64,000 nt of DNA from Hyphomicrobium_A sp963817485 (GCA_963817485.1 CAWFOR010000027.1:1-64000); one strand, 5' to 3'; positions 49,441 to 58,720 are shown, counted from the first letter of the stretch. The notes: generated from the sequence alone by a model not told the origin. Program-made: numbers and translations.

Positions 49441-50077
49441 ATGATGCATCGGAAGGACAACGTGACCTCGGCCGTGCCAACCAGCACCCCTTCTCGTGAG
49501 TCCACCCCGCATGCCGCCTGCAAGCTCAAAGCCCATGGCCGCGTCGCCGTGCACCAGCGCCAGCGTCAATCCCGCCGAGAGCCCACTCGCGTGGCTGCGC
49601 CGGCGCAAGGACCGCGACGGCGAGGCGCTGATCTCGCAGGCCCAGTTCGATGCAGGCGAGCGGCTGCGCGCGGATTTCTGGTTTGCGCAGATGACGCCGC
49701 GCGTCACCATGAGCTGGTCGGCCATGGCGCCCGCGCAGCGGCGTCGCCGCGCCGGCATGACACTCGCCTCCGACGGCGACCTGCAGGAGAACATTGCCGG
49801 AGCGCGCGAGCGCGTGCGCCGTGCGCTCGCAGCGGTCGGGCCGGAGCTTGCGGGCGTGCTGATTGACGTGTGCTGCCACCTGAAGGGTCTGGAGGAGGCC
49901 GAGCGCGCGGCCGGCTGGCCGCAGCGGGCGGGCAAGGTCGTGCTGCAGCTTGCGCTGACGCGGCTCGCGCGCCACTACGGCATCGGGCCGGCCACGGGCG
50001 CCTCTCCGCGCGCGGGGGCCGTGCGGCATTGGGGCAGCGACGACTATCGCCCGCCGTTCGACATTCCCGCCGAGTGA
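49441..50077 (+). CDS. DUF6456-domain protein, probable frame interruption near N-terminus
   Basis: The DUF6456 domain is clear from SPLAWLRRRKDRDGEALISQ to the stop: GERLRADFWFAQMTPR, RERVRRALAAVGPELAGVLI and GKVVLQLALTRLARHYGI. It is carried by a frame whose own first ATG (49496) gives a poor leader. The frame from ATG 49441 gives a better start and would join after a +1 change near 49560-49568; adding CG at CAGCGTCAAT gives about 212 residues (VHQRQ then RVNPAESPLAW). The family is typical of Hyphomicrobiales, with a likely DNA-binding or phage-packaging-related fold, function unproven. Confidence 0.7.
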
Positions 50078-50084
50078 TTGCCGC

Positions 50085-50576
50085 TTATGCCGGCGCGCTC
50101 GAGGTCATCGCCGCCTTGGCGTCGGCCTTGATGCGGGCAACCATCGCGGCGAAGCCGTTGGAGCGCTGCGGCGTCAAATGTTCCCGGAGGCCGAGCGCAT
50201 CGAAGATGGGAATGGCGTCGATGGCCAGGATTTCGTCGGCGCGCTTGCCGTCGTAGATCGAGAGCAGGATCGCAATGAGCCCGCGCACGATGTGGGCGTC
50301 GCTGTCGGCATCGAAGGTCAGGCGCGGGGCGGCGCCTGCGGGATCGACGTGCGTCGCGAGCCAGACCTGGCTCGCGCAGCCGCGCACTTTATTTGCATCG
50401 GTGCGCAGGGCCTCGGGAAGCGGGGTGAGCGTGCGCCCGAGCTCGATCACGTAGCGATAGCGGTCCTCCCAGTCGTCGAGGACGGCAAAATCGGAGCGGA
50501 TCTCGGAGAGCGTCGGCACACCTAACACATAGGTTGCGGCCGGGAGGGTATGCAAGGGACGAATAAGCACGGGCAT
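50085..50576 (-). CDS. sufE: SufE-family sulfur acceptor
   Basis: This 163-residue protein (about 144 if the internal GTG at 50519 is the start, which I favour from family length) contains the active cysteine in NKVRGCASQVWL, where sulfur from the desulfurase SufS is accepted. RYRYVIELGRTLTPLPEALR upstream and FDADSDAHIVRGLIAILLSI downstream are family features. It serves iron-sulfur cluster assembly, but no other suf gene is in the window. It converges with the DUF6456 gene, 8 bases apart. Confidence 0.9.
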   Translation of the reverse strand: MPVLIRPLHTLPAATYVLGVPTLSEIRSDFAVLDDWEDRYRYVIELGRTLTPLPEALRTDANKVRGCASQVWLATHVDPAGAAPRLTFDADSDAHIVRGLIAILLSIYDGKRADEILAIDAIPIFDALGLREHLTPQRSNGFAAMVARIKADAKAAMTSSAPA

Positions 50577-50628
50577 TCATGCGCCGGCGCACGCGCCGGG
50601 AGCAGCGCCCCGCGCGATCGGACGGCCC

Positions 50629-50979
50629 TTAAACGCCGCGCCGCGAGCCGGTGCCGCGCCACGCCGGCTCGAGGTCTTCAGGCGACAGCGTGTCGATCGC
50701 CGGCGAAAGCGCTGACGGCGCCGCCGCATATCCCGGCTCAGGCTTGGAATACTTCTGCGCCAGCTCGTAGGCCATCTGCGCGCCGAACTGCGCTTTGGTC
50801 AGGAACGCCGACCACAGCGAGGCGGCCTGCGCGCAGGTCTGCCCGTTGCGGTCGCAGAAGGTCGCCGTCCAGTGCACGGCGGAGGCGGCGCGATCGTAGA
50901 GGTGAGCCTGCTGCTGGCGGTCTGCCGGCAGCACGGCCACCACGGCCGCGACGAGAATACCAACGCGAAAGAGGGACAT
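50629..50979 (-). CDS. DUF5330-type small exported protein
   Basis: This 116-residue protein has an N-terminal membrane/signal helix ending in VAVLPADRQ, then a cysteine pair (TFCDRNGQTCAQA) and KAQFGAQMAYELAQKYS. These match DUF5330, a Hyphomicrobiales family of small envelope proteins. The tail is Pro/Gly/Arg-rich. Function unknown. Confidence 0.7.
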   Translation of the reverse strand: MSLFRVGILVAAVVAVLPADRQQQAHLYDRAASAVHWTATFCDRNGQTCAQAASLWSAFLTKAQFGAQMAYELAQKYSKPEPGYAAAPSALSPAIDTLSPEDLEPAWRGTGSRRGV

Positions 50980-51268
50980 GGGAACGCTCCAACTAAGCCC
51001 GTCCGAATTTCATCAAGTTCTTTCTTAGCAGGCCGATCTCAAAAAACTGCCTCATCTGAGCGCAAAACTAGGCTCCAATTGCTTGCAAATTGTATGCATC
51101 GCGTTTGCTCGCGATTCATCGGTGCGTTGCGCGCGCGTGCTCAGGTCGCGAAGGCGCTGGAACGCTGGCTTGCCGCCGTCAACGCCTCGTCAACCAGAGT
51201 TAAGGATTCGTTTACGCGATTGGCTGCACATTGCCCCGCAGTAGTGAGCAGCGCGTGAGGGGTAAGCC

Positions 51269-51979
51269 ATGCTGCGTGGTCGACTAAAGCTGCAGTTCGC
51301 AGCGTTTATTCTGTTGAGCGGCGGGCTCGCAGCCAACCTTTTGCTTCTGCAACCTCTGCTGCGCGAGCAATCGGCTCAGAGCTCCGGTGCCCAGGGCGAC
51401 ACCTGGCTAGCTGACGCGCAGATCGCCGGCGTCGGCGACACCGGCTCGATCACACGCCCTGAGGCTGAGGCAACGAAGCCCAGCGTGCCTGAGGCTTTCG
51501 GCAAACCCGAAGCAAGCGCCACGCCGGCTGCCGGTGCAACCGAGGTGACGCGCGCCGTGCAGCGCGAGCTCAAGATCCGCGGCTACGAGACCGGCAGCGC
51601 CGACGGCAGCCAAAGCCTCATGACGCGGGCGGCGATCATGGGCTTCGAGTACGACCACGCGCTGCCGATGACCGGCAAGCCGAGCCAGCGCCTACTCAAG
51701 GCGATCATCCTCGGCGACGGCGCGCGCGGCGCCCGCACCGTCGGCTCCAACGGTCAGAGCAACGAGGCCGCCGACGTCATCCGCTCGGTGCAGGCCTCGC
51801 TCGCGAAGGCCGGCTACAAACCGGGGCGGGTCACCGGCAAGCTGTCGCCCGAGACCATGCGCGCGATCCGCGCCTTCGAGGCCGATCAGGCGCTGCCGGA
51901 GACCGGCCGCATATCGGGCCCGCTCGTCTCGCGGCTCGCGCGCGTGTCGGGAGACGGGAAGCTCGCCGCCGGCCTCTGA
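51269..51979 (+). CDS. Exported protein with two peptidoglycan-binding-like domains
   Basis: This 236-residue protein has an N-terminal membrane helix (FAAFILLSGGLAANLLLLQ), a linker to about 90, then two PG_binding_1-like units: VTRAVQRELKIRGYETGSAD and VIRSVQASLAKAGYKPGRVT, each followed by a T-R-A-A-I or T-M-R-A-I helix. It is probably anchored in the inner membrane and bound to the wall. It is followed closely by the DUF1491 gene. Confidence 0.8.
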   Translation: MLRGRLKLQFAAFILLSGGLAANLLLLQPLLREQSAQSSGAQGDTWLADAQIAGVGDTGSITRPEAEATKPSVPEAFGKPEASATPAAGATEVTRAVQRELKIRGYETGSADGSQSLMTRAAIMGFEYDHALPMTGKPSQRLLKAIILGDGARGARTVGSNGQSNEAADVIRSVQASLAKAGYKPGRVTGKLSPETMRAIRAFEADQALPETGRISGPLVSRLARVSGDGKLAAGL

Positions 51980-52050
51980 TCGCCGCGGGCGCGGCATCTT
52001 ATCGCTTTATACGCCTTGCCTGGCGCGTGCCCCGTCCTACAGTGCGCGCC

Positions 52051-52404
52051 ATGCGTCTCAGAACCGAATTCTGGGTGAAGGGCTACCTTCGCCGCTGCGC
52101 CGTCGAAGGCGCGTCCGCCGTCGTCGTGCGGCACGGCGACGACGACGCCGGAGCGATCTTCATCAAGGTCAACCGGCTCGACGGCACCTGCCTGGTGTTC
52201 GGCCCGGCGCCCGCCGGGCTTGCCGGAGCGGAGAGCGACCGGCGCTGGGTGGCGTGCCTTGCGCGCGAAGGGGTTTCAGAGGCGGTGGCCGACAGCTTTC
52301 TCGCGCGGGAGGCCGGTTTTGACTCCGATCTCTGGCTTATCGAGGTCGAGGATCGCAAGGGTCGCCACTTCCTCGACGACCAGCTCGAGCCCCCGACTGT
52401 GTGA
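52051..52404 (+). CDS. DUF1491 family protein
   Basis: This 117-residue protein starts at ATG 52051 with MRLRTEFWVKGYLRRC, the family start; the longer frame from GTG 52027 is less likely. DUF1491 features seen are HGDDDAGAIFIKVNRLDGT, DRRWVACLAREGVSE and FDSDLWLIEVEDR. Alphaproteobacterial, cytoplasmic, unknown function. It often lies near peptidoglycan-binding proteins, as here. Confidence 0.88.
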   Translation: MRLRTEFWVKGYLRRCAVEGASAVVVRHGDDDAGAIFIKVNRLDGTCLVFGPAPAGLAGAESDRRWVACLAREGVSEAVADSFLAREAGFDSDLWLIEVEDRKGRHFLDDQLEPPTV

Positions 52405-52552
52405 TCGGCGCCTCAGCGGCGACGCAACCTAAACTGAGCATAAGTTTCCATTAACGCTTGGAATCGCTCGATTGTAAGCTCTGATTCGAGCCGTCGGAGC
52501 CGAATCTCGCTCGGGCGGCGATCGGGGGACCGCCATGTCACGGGGGAGTTGC

Positions 52553-52762
52553 ATGGCAACGATACTCACATTCCGTAAGCTGGAGTTGCGACGGCACGAG
52601 AGCGGCGACACAGCGGGGGCGGTGTCGTGCGAGGTCATCATCTTTCCCGGCATCCGTTATGAGCGCTGGAACGAGGTGAGGGATGAGATCGCGCATGCCG
52701 CGCCCGCGTCGCAAGCGTCGGCCGTGCGTCAGCGGCGCGACGTGCTCGAGCTCGCAGAGTAG
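52553..52762 (+). CDS. Small conserved-looking protein, unknown
   Basis: This 69-residue protein starts at ATG 52553 (MATILTFRKLELRRH) with GGGGGAGTTGC before it; an ATG at 52535 is also possible. The middle reads CEVIIFPGIRYERW. No signal or membrane helix is present. Coding-like composition and start support a gene, but I do not recognise the family with certainty. Confidence 0.55.
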   Translation: MATILTFRKLELRRHESGDTAGAVSCEVIIFPGIRYERWNEVRDEIAHAAPASQASAVRQRRDVLELAE

Positions 52763-52836
52763 TTGGCAACGCGATCATTTCGCGCCGTGCGCATGCTGGC
52801 CTCAATGCACGATTGAGGACGCGCGTCTAAGCGCGC

Positions 52837-53421
52837 TCAGAAGTGCGTGGCCGAGCAACGCGCCGCGTTCAAGCCCACTTCGGTATAGCGCCGATACGAG
52901 ATGCCGCGGTCGGGTGCGCGCACGACGATGATCCCGTGCTGTGCCGCCAGCGAGACGGGCGGATCGGCATCGCGCGCGATGCCGCGCGCTTCCGGCGTCA
53001 CGCCCAGGAAATGATCCTCCGACGGAACCAGCGCGAGCGTTATCGGCGTCGTACGTCCGGGTGTCGACGCCGACACGTAAATGTTGTCTCCCTGCGGCGA
53101 CATCACCGCGAGCATCCACCCGGGATCGGGCGGCAGCGTTACCGTCACCGTCACCGGGCCGGCGGAGGTGTCGAAGCGGCAAAGCGCGTAGCGCGCGTCC
53201 GCCGACAGGAACGGCAACGGCTCGGAGCCGGGCGCGACCTCGGGCAGCACGCGCATCTTGTTGACCGGGAGCGCGGGCGCGAGCCGGTTGTAGGCGGAAT
53301 CGGCCGTGAGGTAGGGCGCGGCAAGCGTTGCACAGATGTGCAGGATCCCGGCGGCGACGGGGGCTGCGAGGATGAGCTGCCAGTTGGCCTGTCCCAGCCG
53401 GTCGCGCAGGGTCATCGGCAT
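52837..53421 (-). CDS. DUF1254-type envelope protein
   Basis: About 194 residues from ATG 53421. The N-terminal helix (NWQLILAAPVAAGILHICAT) is followed by AYNRLAPALPVNKMRVLPE and ADARYALCRFDTSAGPVTVT, as in DUF1254 proteins. The start overlaps the end of the DUF1214 gene by 10 bases, so the two are coupled. In related genomes DUF1254 and DUF1214 are commonly paired or fused. Function unknown. Confidence 0.8.
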   Translation of the reverse strand: MPMTLRDRLGQANWQLILAAPVAAGILHICATLAAPYLTADSAYNRLAPALPVNKMRVLPEVAPGSEPLPFLSADARYALCRFDTSAGPVTVTVTLPPDPGWMLAVMSPQGDNIYVSASTPGRTTPITLALVPSEDHFLGVTPEARGIARDADPPVSLAAQHGIIVVRAPDRGISYRRYTEVGLNAARCSATHF

Positions 53422-54065
53422 TGGACCCTCCGGATTTCGGGCAACGGCTTCGGGGCCGCACCCGATTTCACCAACACGGGTGTCGTTGCATCGATCGTAG
53501 TCAGGGTGAGCGCGAGGCGCCCCGCGCCGCCCGTCGGCAGCCAGTTGCCGGGGCGGGCATCGCGCGCAAGCGCCACCATGAAGGTGCCGTCGGGGCGCAA
53601 GGCGATCGTCTGGCTCGTGAAGGCGTAGCGCTGGGCCGGGTTGGCAATGAGCTCGCCGTGGTCGTTGAAAACCGAGACGCTCCACCAGTTGGTGCCGGGT
53701 TCGCGGCCCTCGACGGAGTAGTCGCAGGAAGAGTGCAGGCGGCGTCCTTCGCTGTCGGTGTAGGCGACGTACGTCATCAAGTTCTCGGCGCTGAGCTGCA
53801 GCGAGCCGAGCCGCGTGAAGTGTGCGCGCGTGTAGGGGTCGCCGTCCGCGCGGCCGCCATTGACCCAGCCGACCCAGGGCCCTTGGCGCACAGTCGTGAG
53901 CGGCGTGCCGACGTCGATCATGTACCAGCTCGTGCCGAGACCTAGGATTAGCACGGAGCCAATGAAGGCCGCCCAATCGCCGAGGATGCCGAACACAATG
54001 GCGATCCGCTTCTGCAGCTTGTGCAGGACGACGTGGATGGGTGTGAGGGCGCTATGGGACAGCAC
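53412..54065 (-). CDS. DUF1214-type membrane protein
   Basis: This 217-residue protein has an N-terminal membrane helix (IGSVLILGLGTSWYMIDVGT), then the DUF1214 core: NWWSVSVFNDHGELIANP, AQRYAFTSQTIALRPDG and PGNWLPTGG. The start overlaps the PBP gene stop by about 14 bases. PBP, DUF1214 and DUF1254 therefore form one minus-strand unit, suggesting an envelope role. Confidence 0.85.
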   Translation of the reverse strand: MLSHSALTPIHVVLHKLQKRIAIVFGILGDWAAFIGSVLILGLGTSWYMIDVGTPLTTVRQGPWVGWVNGGRADGDPYTRAHFTRLGSLQLSAENLMTYVAYTDSEGRRLHSSCDYSVEGREPGTNWWSVSVFNDHGELIANPAQRYAFTSQTIALRPDGTFMVALARDARPGNWLPTGGAGRLALTLTTIDATTPVLVKSGAAPKPLPEIRRVQCR

Positions 54066-56370
54066 GATGAGGTATCCCGCTGGGCGCCGGCTGTATGGCG
54101 CCCACTGTGTTGTTGTAGGGCAGCGTGGGCGACTGCCCAGGCGGCGTGCCGTCGGCGCGCTTCGCGGGCGCGGTGCCCGGTACAGCGCCTGGCGCCGCCG
54201 GTGGCTTGGTGCCGGGAAGCTTCGGTGGCGTGGGCTCGACCGGCTCGGCGATGCCGGCGGCCTTGCGCAAGGATTCCGCCAGGTGCTTCAGCGCTTCTCG
54301 CGTCGGATCGGACATCAGGCTCGACGAGGCCTTCGTCGCGTCGCCCGGCGCCGCAGGCGCGGTGCCCTCGGCCCGCATTGCGGCGATGCGCTGCTGCTCG
54401 GCGACCTGAACCGGGTGCGGCTCGAGGCCGGGGATGGTCGGAATGTTCATGTCGGTATGCACCACCGACATGAAGGAGTGCCAGACCGGGGCTGCGAAGT
54501 GGCCGCCGGTGGTGCCCGACGCCATGGGACGGTTGTCGTCGTTGCCGAGCCAGACCGCGCCCACATACTTGCCGGTGAAGCCGACGAACCACACGTCCTT
54601 TGGTCCGGTCGAGGTGCCGGTCTTGCCGGCGACGTTGGTGAAGTCGAGCTTGGCCGCCGTGCCGGTGCCGTCGGTGACCACCTTGTTCAACATCCAGTTC
54701 ATCTTCTCCACGACCGAGCGCTTGATGACCTGCGGGGCCTCGGGCTCGTCGCGGTCGCGGCTGTAGACGAGGTCGCCCTTCGATGAGACGAGATCGAGGA
54801 TGGCGTAGGGCTTGGCGAGCTTGCCGCCATTGGCGAGCGTGGCGACGCCGCCCGCATGCTCGAGCGGACTGATGCCGTAGTCGCCGATCGCCATGGTGCA
54901 GGTCGGGCGGATGCCGGTGATGCCGAGCCGCCGCGTCATCTCGATCACCTTGTCGCGCCCGACGGCGAACGAAAGCTCTACAGCAACCGTGTTGAGCGAC
55001 TTCGCGAGTGCCTCCCACAGCGGCAAGCGTCCGCCGCCGCCTCCACCTCCGCCGTAGTTCGACACGTACCGGCCGGCGCACGGGCGCGCGGCGTCGCGCA
55101 CCATCGTGGTCGGCGTGTAGCCGTTCTCGAGCGCGGTCGTGTAGACGTAGACCTTGAACGAGGAGCCCGGCTGCCGCTTGGCGTGCGTTGCGCGGTTGAA
55201 TTGGCTCTCGCCGTAGTCGGGGCCGCCGGTCAGCGCCTTGACCGCGCCGTCGGTCTCCAACAGCACGATGGCGCCGCTGGTGATGCGGCTGCCGCGGTAC
55301 TGTTTCAGTGCCGTGGCCAGAGCCTCGTCCGTCGCTTTCTGCATGTTGAGGTCGATCGTCGTGCGCGCGGTCAGCACGTACTGGCCGCGGCCCGCCGCGA
55401 CGCGCTGCACCTCCTCGAAGGCCCAGTCGAGGAACCAGTCGGGGCTGTTGGGGTTGCGCGTCTCGATGATCTTCGCCGGGTTGATGCGCGCGTTGTGCAC
55501 CTGGCCCGAAGTGTAGAACCCGGACTCGACGAGGTTGTTGAGAACGTCGTTGGTGCGGGCGCGCGAGGCCGGCAGGTTGACGTGAGGCGCGAACTTGGTC
55601 GGCGCCTTGAACAGGCCCGCGAGCAGCGCCAACTCGGCCAGGTTGATCTGGCGCACCGACTTGCCGAAGTAATATTGCGAAGCGGCCTCCACTCCGAAGG
55701 CGCCGCCGCCCATGTAGGCGCGGTCGAAGTAGAGCTTCAGGATCTCGCGCTTGGATAGCCGGCTCTCGAGCAGCAGCGCGAGGAACGCCTCCTTGATCTT
55801 GCGCTGCATGGAGCGCTCGGACGACAGGAACAGGTTCTTGGCCACCTGCTGCGTGATGGAGGAGCCGCCCTGCACCACCTCGTTGGCCTGCAGGTTGGTG
55901 AAAAGGGCGCGCGCGGTGCCGATGACGTCGATGCCCCAGTGCTCGAAGAAGCGGCGGTCCTCGGTGGCAAGCGTCGCCTTGACGAGGCTGTCGGGGATCT
56001 CGTCGAGCGGCACGCTGTCGTTGTGCAGGATGCCGCGCTTGCCGATCTCGTTGCCGTTCTGGTCGAGGAACTTGACCGCGTATTGGCCGGAGGAGAACTT
56101 GCCCTCGTCGAACTCGCGCAGCGCCGGGATGGCGAGCGCGAAGCTGACAACGAGGCCGCCCATGCCGAGCGTCAGCCCCTCCGACAGGAACTCGTTCAGG
56201 AGGCGCTTCCAGCCCGTGATCTTGAAGCGGGCGAAGTAGCTGGTGCCGGCGTTCCAATAGTCGCGCATCGCCGCCCACGTCTCGGCGAGCGTCGAATCGA
56301 TCCTGGAATCTAGGCCGAGCCAGTTGATCAGCCGTTCCCGGCGGCCTTGCTTGAAGAACCAATCCTGCAC
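54052..56370 (-). CDS. Class A penicillin-binding protein (PBP1A family)
   Basis: This 772-residue bifunctional peptidoglycan synthase has a membrane helix at about 70-85. The glycosyltransferase domain has TEDRRFFEHWGIDVIG (catalytic Glu), QGGSSITQQVAKN and KREILKLYFDRAYMGGG. The transpeptidase has the SxxK motif in QPGSSFK, SxN in AKSLNTVA, and KTG in AGKTGTSTG. An uninterrupted run of eight glycines (SNYGGGGGGGGRLP) sits before the SxN motif. The C-terminal about 110 residues are Pro/Ala/Lys-rich and disordered. It is followed by DUF1214 and DUF1254 genes. Confidence 0.93.
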   Translation of the reverse strand: MQDWFFKQGRRERLINWLGLDSRIDSTLAETWAAMRDYWNAGTSYFARFKITGWKRLLNEFLSEGLTLGMGGLVVSFALAIPALREFDEGKFSSGQYAVKFLDQNGNEIGKRGILHNDSVPLDEIPDSLVKATLATEDRRFFEHWGIDVIGTARALFTNLQANEVVQGGSSITQQVAKNLFLSSERSMQRKIKEAFLALLLESRLSKREILKLYFDRAYMGGGAFGVEAASQYYFGKSVRQINLAELALLAGLFKAPTKFAPHVNLPASRARTNDVLNNLVESGFYTSGQVHNARINPAKIIETRNPNSPDWFLDWAFEEVQRVAAGRGQYVLTARTTIDLNMQKATDEALATALKQYRGSRITSGAIVLLETDGAVKALTGGPDYGESQFNRATHAKRQPGSSFKVYVYTTALENGYTPTTMVRDAARPCAGRYVSNYGGGGGGGGRLPLWEALAKSLNTVAVELSFAVGRDKVIEMTRRLGITGIRPTCTMAIGDYGISPLEHAGGVATLANGGKLAKPYAILDLVSSKGDLVYSRDRDEPEAPQVIKRSVVEKMNWMLNKVVTDGTGTAAKLDFTNVAGKTGTSTGPKDVWFVGFTGKYVGAVWLGNDDNRPMASGTTGGHFAAPVWHSFMSVVHTDMNIPTIPGLEPHPVQVAEQQRIAAMRAEGTAPAAPGDATKASSSLMSDPTREALKHLAESLRKAAGIAEPVEPTPPKLPGTKPPAAPGAVPGTAPAKRADGTPPGQSPTLPYNNTVGAIQPAPSGIPHRAVP

Positions 56371-56657
56371 TGCTTGGCGTCCCGGCGTCTCAGGCGGCTA
56401 AAAGGCTGGAATCCTCGAGCCGGCGGCGCGGCGACTCAAAGTCCGATTGCGAGGTCGTGGCCCCTTATACATTGGCCCTGGTGGAGATGTTAAGGCGCGG
56501 GTTCCGCTGGCGGTTGGCTGGGCCAAAAAATCGACGTGGAAGCGGTGTTTGGAGTCGGCTGGCACGGGGGGCCGAACGTCTTACAATGTGGATGACCTCG
56601 TCATCGGGCTTTGAGCGTGGCCTCCAAGGGGCGGCCTTCGGCAGGGAGGAACAGATA

Positions 56658-57773
56658 ATGAGCGGTGTGCGGGTTCTGGTCGGGACGCGTAAAGGGGCGT
56701 TTGTTCTGAGTGCCGATGGCACGCGCAAGTCGTGGACTGTCGAGGGTCCGCACTTTCCCGGCTGGGAGATTTACCACGTCAAGGGTTCGCCGGCAGACCC
56801 GGATCGGATTTATTGTTCTCAATCGAGCGGTTGGTTCGGGCAGCAGATCCAATGCTCCAAGGACGGCGGCAAGTCCTGGGCGCCGGTCGGCAACCAGTTC
56901 GCCTACGACGGCGATGCCGGCACGCACCAGTGGTACGACGGCACCCCGCATCCCTGGGAGTTCAAGCGCGTCTGGCATCTCGAGCCATCGCTCACCGACG
57001 CTGACACCGTTTACGCGGGCGCCGAGGATGCCGCGCTGTTTCGGACCACGGATGGTGGGCAGACGTGGACGGAGCTCGCCGGGCTGCGAGGCCACGGCTC
57101 GGGGCCGCGCTGGCAGCCGGGAGCCGGCGGCATGTGCCTCCACACCATTCTCCTCGATCCGTCCAATCCGAACCGCATGTTCATCGCCATCTCGGCCGCC
57201 GGCGCCTTCCGGACCGACGACGGCGGCAAAACCTGGCGCGCCATCAACCGCGGGCTGCGCTCCCAATACATCCCCGACCCCGAGGCCGAGGTCGGCCACT
57301 GCGTGCACCGCATCGCTATGCACCCCTCGCGCCCGAATGTGCTGTTCATGCAGAAGCATTGGGACGTCATGCGCAGCGACGACGCCGGCGACACCTGGCG
57401 CGAGGTGAGCGGCAACCTGCCGACCGACTTCGGCTTCGTGATCGACGTGCACGCGCACGAGCCGGAGACGATCTATGTCGTCCCCATCAAGAGCGACGCG
57501 GAGCACTATCCGCTCGAGGGAAAGCTGCGCGTCTACCGCAGCCGCAGCGGCGGCGAGGAGTGGGAGGCGCTCTCGAACGGCCTGCCGCAAGCCAACTGCT
57601 ACGTCAACGTGCTGCGTGACGCCATGGCCGTCGACAAGCTCGATGATTGCGGCGTGTACTTCGGCACGACGGGCGGCCAAGTGTATGTCTCGAGCGACGC
57701 CGGCGATAGCTGGAGCCCCATCGTGCGCGATCTTCCCGCCGTGCTGTCGGTGGAGGTGCAGACGCTGTCATGA
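56658..57773 (+). CDS. BNR/sialidase-type beta-propeller protein
   Basis: This 371-residue protein starts at ATG 56658 with CAGGGAGGAACAG upstream. Asp-box repeats run through it: SKDGGKSWAPV, TTDGGQTWTEL, TDDGGKTWRAI, SDDAGDTWREV and SSDAGDSWSPI. N-terminal VLVGTRKGAFVLSADG and the central WHLEPSLTDADTVYAGAEDA are typical of the intracellular exo-alpha-sialidase-like family. No sialidase catalytic set is evident, so glycosidase activity should not be assumed. It overlaps the MoaD-like gene by 4 bases (ATGA), a common pairing. Confidence 0.85.
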   Translation: MSGVRVLVGTRKGAFVLSADGTRKSWTVEGPHFPGWEIYHVKGSPADPDRIYCSQSSGWFGQQIQCSKDGGKSWAPVGNQFAYDGDAGTHQWYDGTPHPWEFKRVWHLEPSLTDADTVYAGAEDAALFRTTDGGQTWTELAGLRGHGSGPRWQPGAGGMCLHTILLDPSNPNRMFIAISAAGAFRTDDGGKTWRAINRGLRSQYIPDPEAEVGHCVHRIAMHPSRPNVLFMQKHWDVMRSDDAGDTWREVSGNLPTDFGFVIDVHAHEPETIYVVPIKSDAEHYPLEGKLRVYRSRSGGEEWEALSNGLPQANCYVNVLRDAMAVDKLDDCGVYFGTTGGQVYVSSDAGDSWSPIVRDLPAVLSVEVQTLS

Positions 57774-58066
57774 TCCGCGTCATCCTTCCGTCGCATCTGC
57801 GCATGCATGCCGACATCAACGGCGAGGTGACGCCTGCCGGTCGAAGGCGTGGTGACCCAGCGGTCCCTGCTCGATGCGCTCGAAGCGCGTATCCGGTGCT
57901 GCGCGGAACCGTCCGCGACTACGCGACCCAGCGTCGGCGTCCGTTCTTGCGCTTCTTTGCCTGCCAGCGCGACCTCTCGCTGGAGGCACCCGACACGCCG
58001 CTCCCCGAGGCGGTCGTGAGCGGGGCGCAGCCGTTTCTCATCGTGGCCGCGATTGCGGGCGGGTGA
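57770..58066 (+). CDS. MoaD/ThiS-like small protein, frame-interrupted
   Basis: The start overlaps the BNR gene stop. The N-terminus (MIRVILPSHLRMHADINGEV) and C-terminus (YPVLRGTVRDYATQRRRP, then FLIVAAIAGG) are in one frame, but between about 57832 and 57893 the correct reading is one frame on: VEGVVTQRSLLDALEAR. So there is one +1 and one compensating change, and the net reading frame is retained. Ubiquitin-like MoaD-family proteins end in GG and carry sulfur as thiocarboxylate; the GG end is present. Its partner enzyme is unknown. Confidence 0.65.
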   Translation: MIRVILPSHLRMHADINGEVTPAGRRRGDPAVPARCARSAYPVLRGTVRDYATQRRRPFLRFFACQRDLSLEAPDTPLPEAVVSGAQPFLIVAAIAGG

Positions 58067-58142
58067 GCGCGAAACTCGGCCGGACTTCATGCTATTTTAG
58101 GTGCGCTCTTCGGGCGTCAGCCAAAAATGGAGTTTCAATTTC

Positions 58143-58340
58143 GTGACTGTTTGCATCGCATCATTGTGTCGGGACGGCATGATCTTCATGGCGTCCGACC
58201 GCATGCTTACGTCGGGCGACATTCAATTTGAGCCCGAAGCACCCAAAACGCGGCCGCTCACTACTTCTATAGCCGTCATGCAGAGTCGCGCGCGCGCCTC
58301 ACAGCCGCTCACGCAACGCGCGATGAGCTTGAAGATCTAG
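58143..58340 (+). pseudogene. N-terminal remnant of a proteasome-like (Ntn-hydrolase) protein
   Basis: The frame from GTG 58143 reads VTVCIASLCRDGMIFMASDR and MLTSGDIQFEPEAPKTR, which matches the N-terminus of bacterial proteasome-subunit-like proteins, with Thr2 as the possible nucleophile. After about 47 residues the match ends and 18 unrelated residues lead to a stop at 58340. Complete members are over 200 residues. It is best read as a remnant. Confidence 0.5.
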
Positions 58341-58423
58341 CGGCGCTCGTTGGGCGCGCGCATTCATGCCGAGTTCAGCCGGCGGCAGCTAGATCATCGC
58401 TCATGCTGCGTCTCGAGATTTCC

Positions 58424-58720
58424 ATGCTGCGAATCATTGCCGCTTCGCTCCTCCTCGCCACCGCCATCCTTGCATCCGCTCCCGCGCACGCGGCCGGCTG
58501 CTACGCGGATTGGTCGGAGGCGGCTCCGATCGTGTTGAAGGAAGGCCTCACCACCATCGAGGTGCTGGCGCAGAGCGCGCGGACGAAGATTTCGGGCGAC
58601 ATCGTAAAGACGACGCTGTGCGAGGAAAACGGCGGCTTCGTCTATCGTCTGCTGATCCGCGAGCCCGCGGGCCGCCTCGTCAACCGTACGGTCGATGCGC
58701 GCCTGCCCTTCCCGCCATAG
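58424..58720 (+). CDS. Small exported PepSY-like or unknown protein
   Basis: This 98-residue protein (ATG 58424; ATG 58403 gives 105) has a signal peptide ending in PAHAAG. The mature part, CYADWSEAAPIVLKEGLTTIE, VLAQSARTKISGDIVKTTLC and YRLLIREPAGRLVNRTVDAR, has two cysteines and the helix/strand order of PepSY-type domains. It is probably periplasmic; PepSY proteins often regulate peptidases or sensors, and a two-component system is encoded downstream. The family call is tentative. Confidence 0.65.
   Translation: MLRIIAASLLLATAILASAPAHAAGCYADWSEAAPIVLKEGLTTIEVLAQSARTKISGDIVKTTLCEENGGFVYRLLIREPAGRLVNRTVDARLPFPP

Noticed and set aside
56658..57773. True sialidase
   Set aside because: Asp-box repeats are present but the arginine triad and catalytic Tyr/Glu/Asp set are not evident, so only a BNR-propeller call is made.
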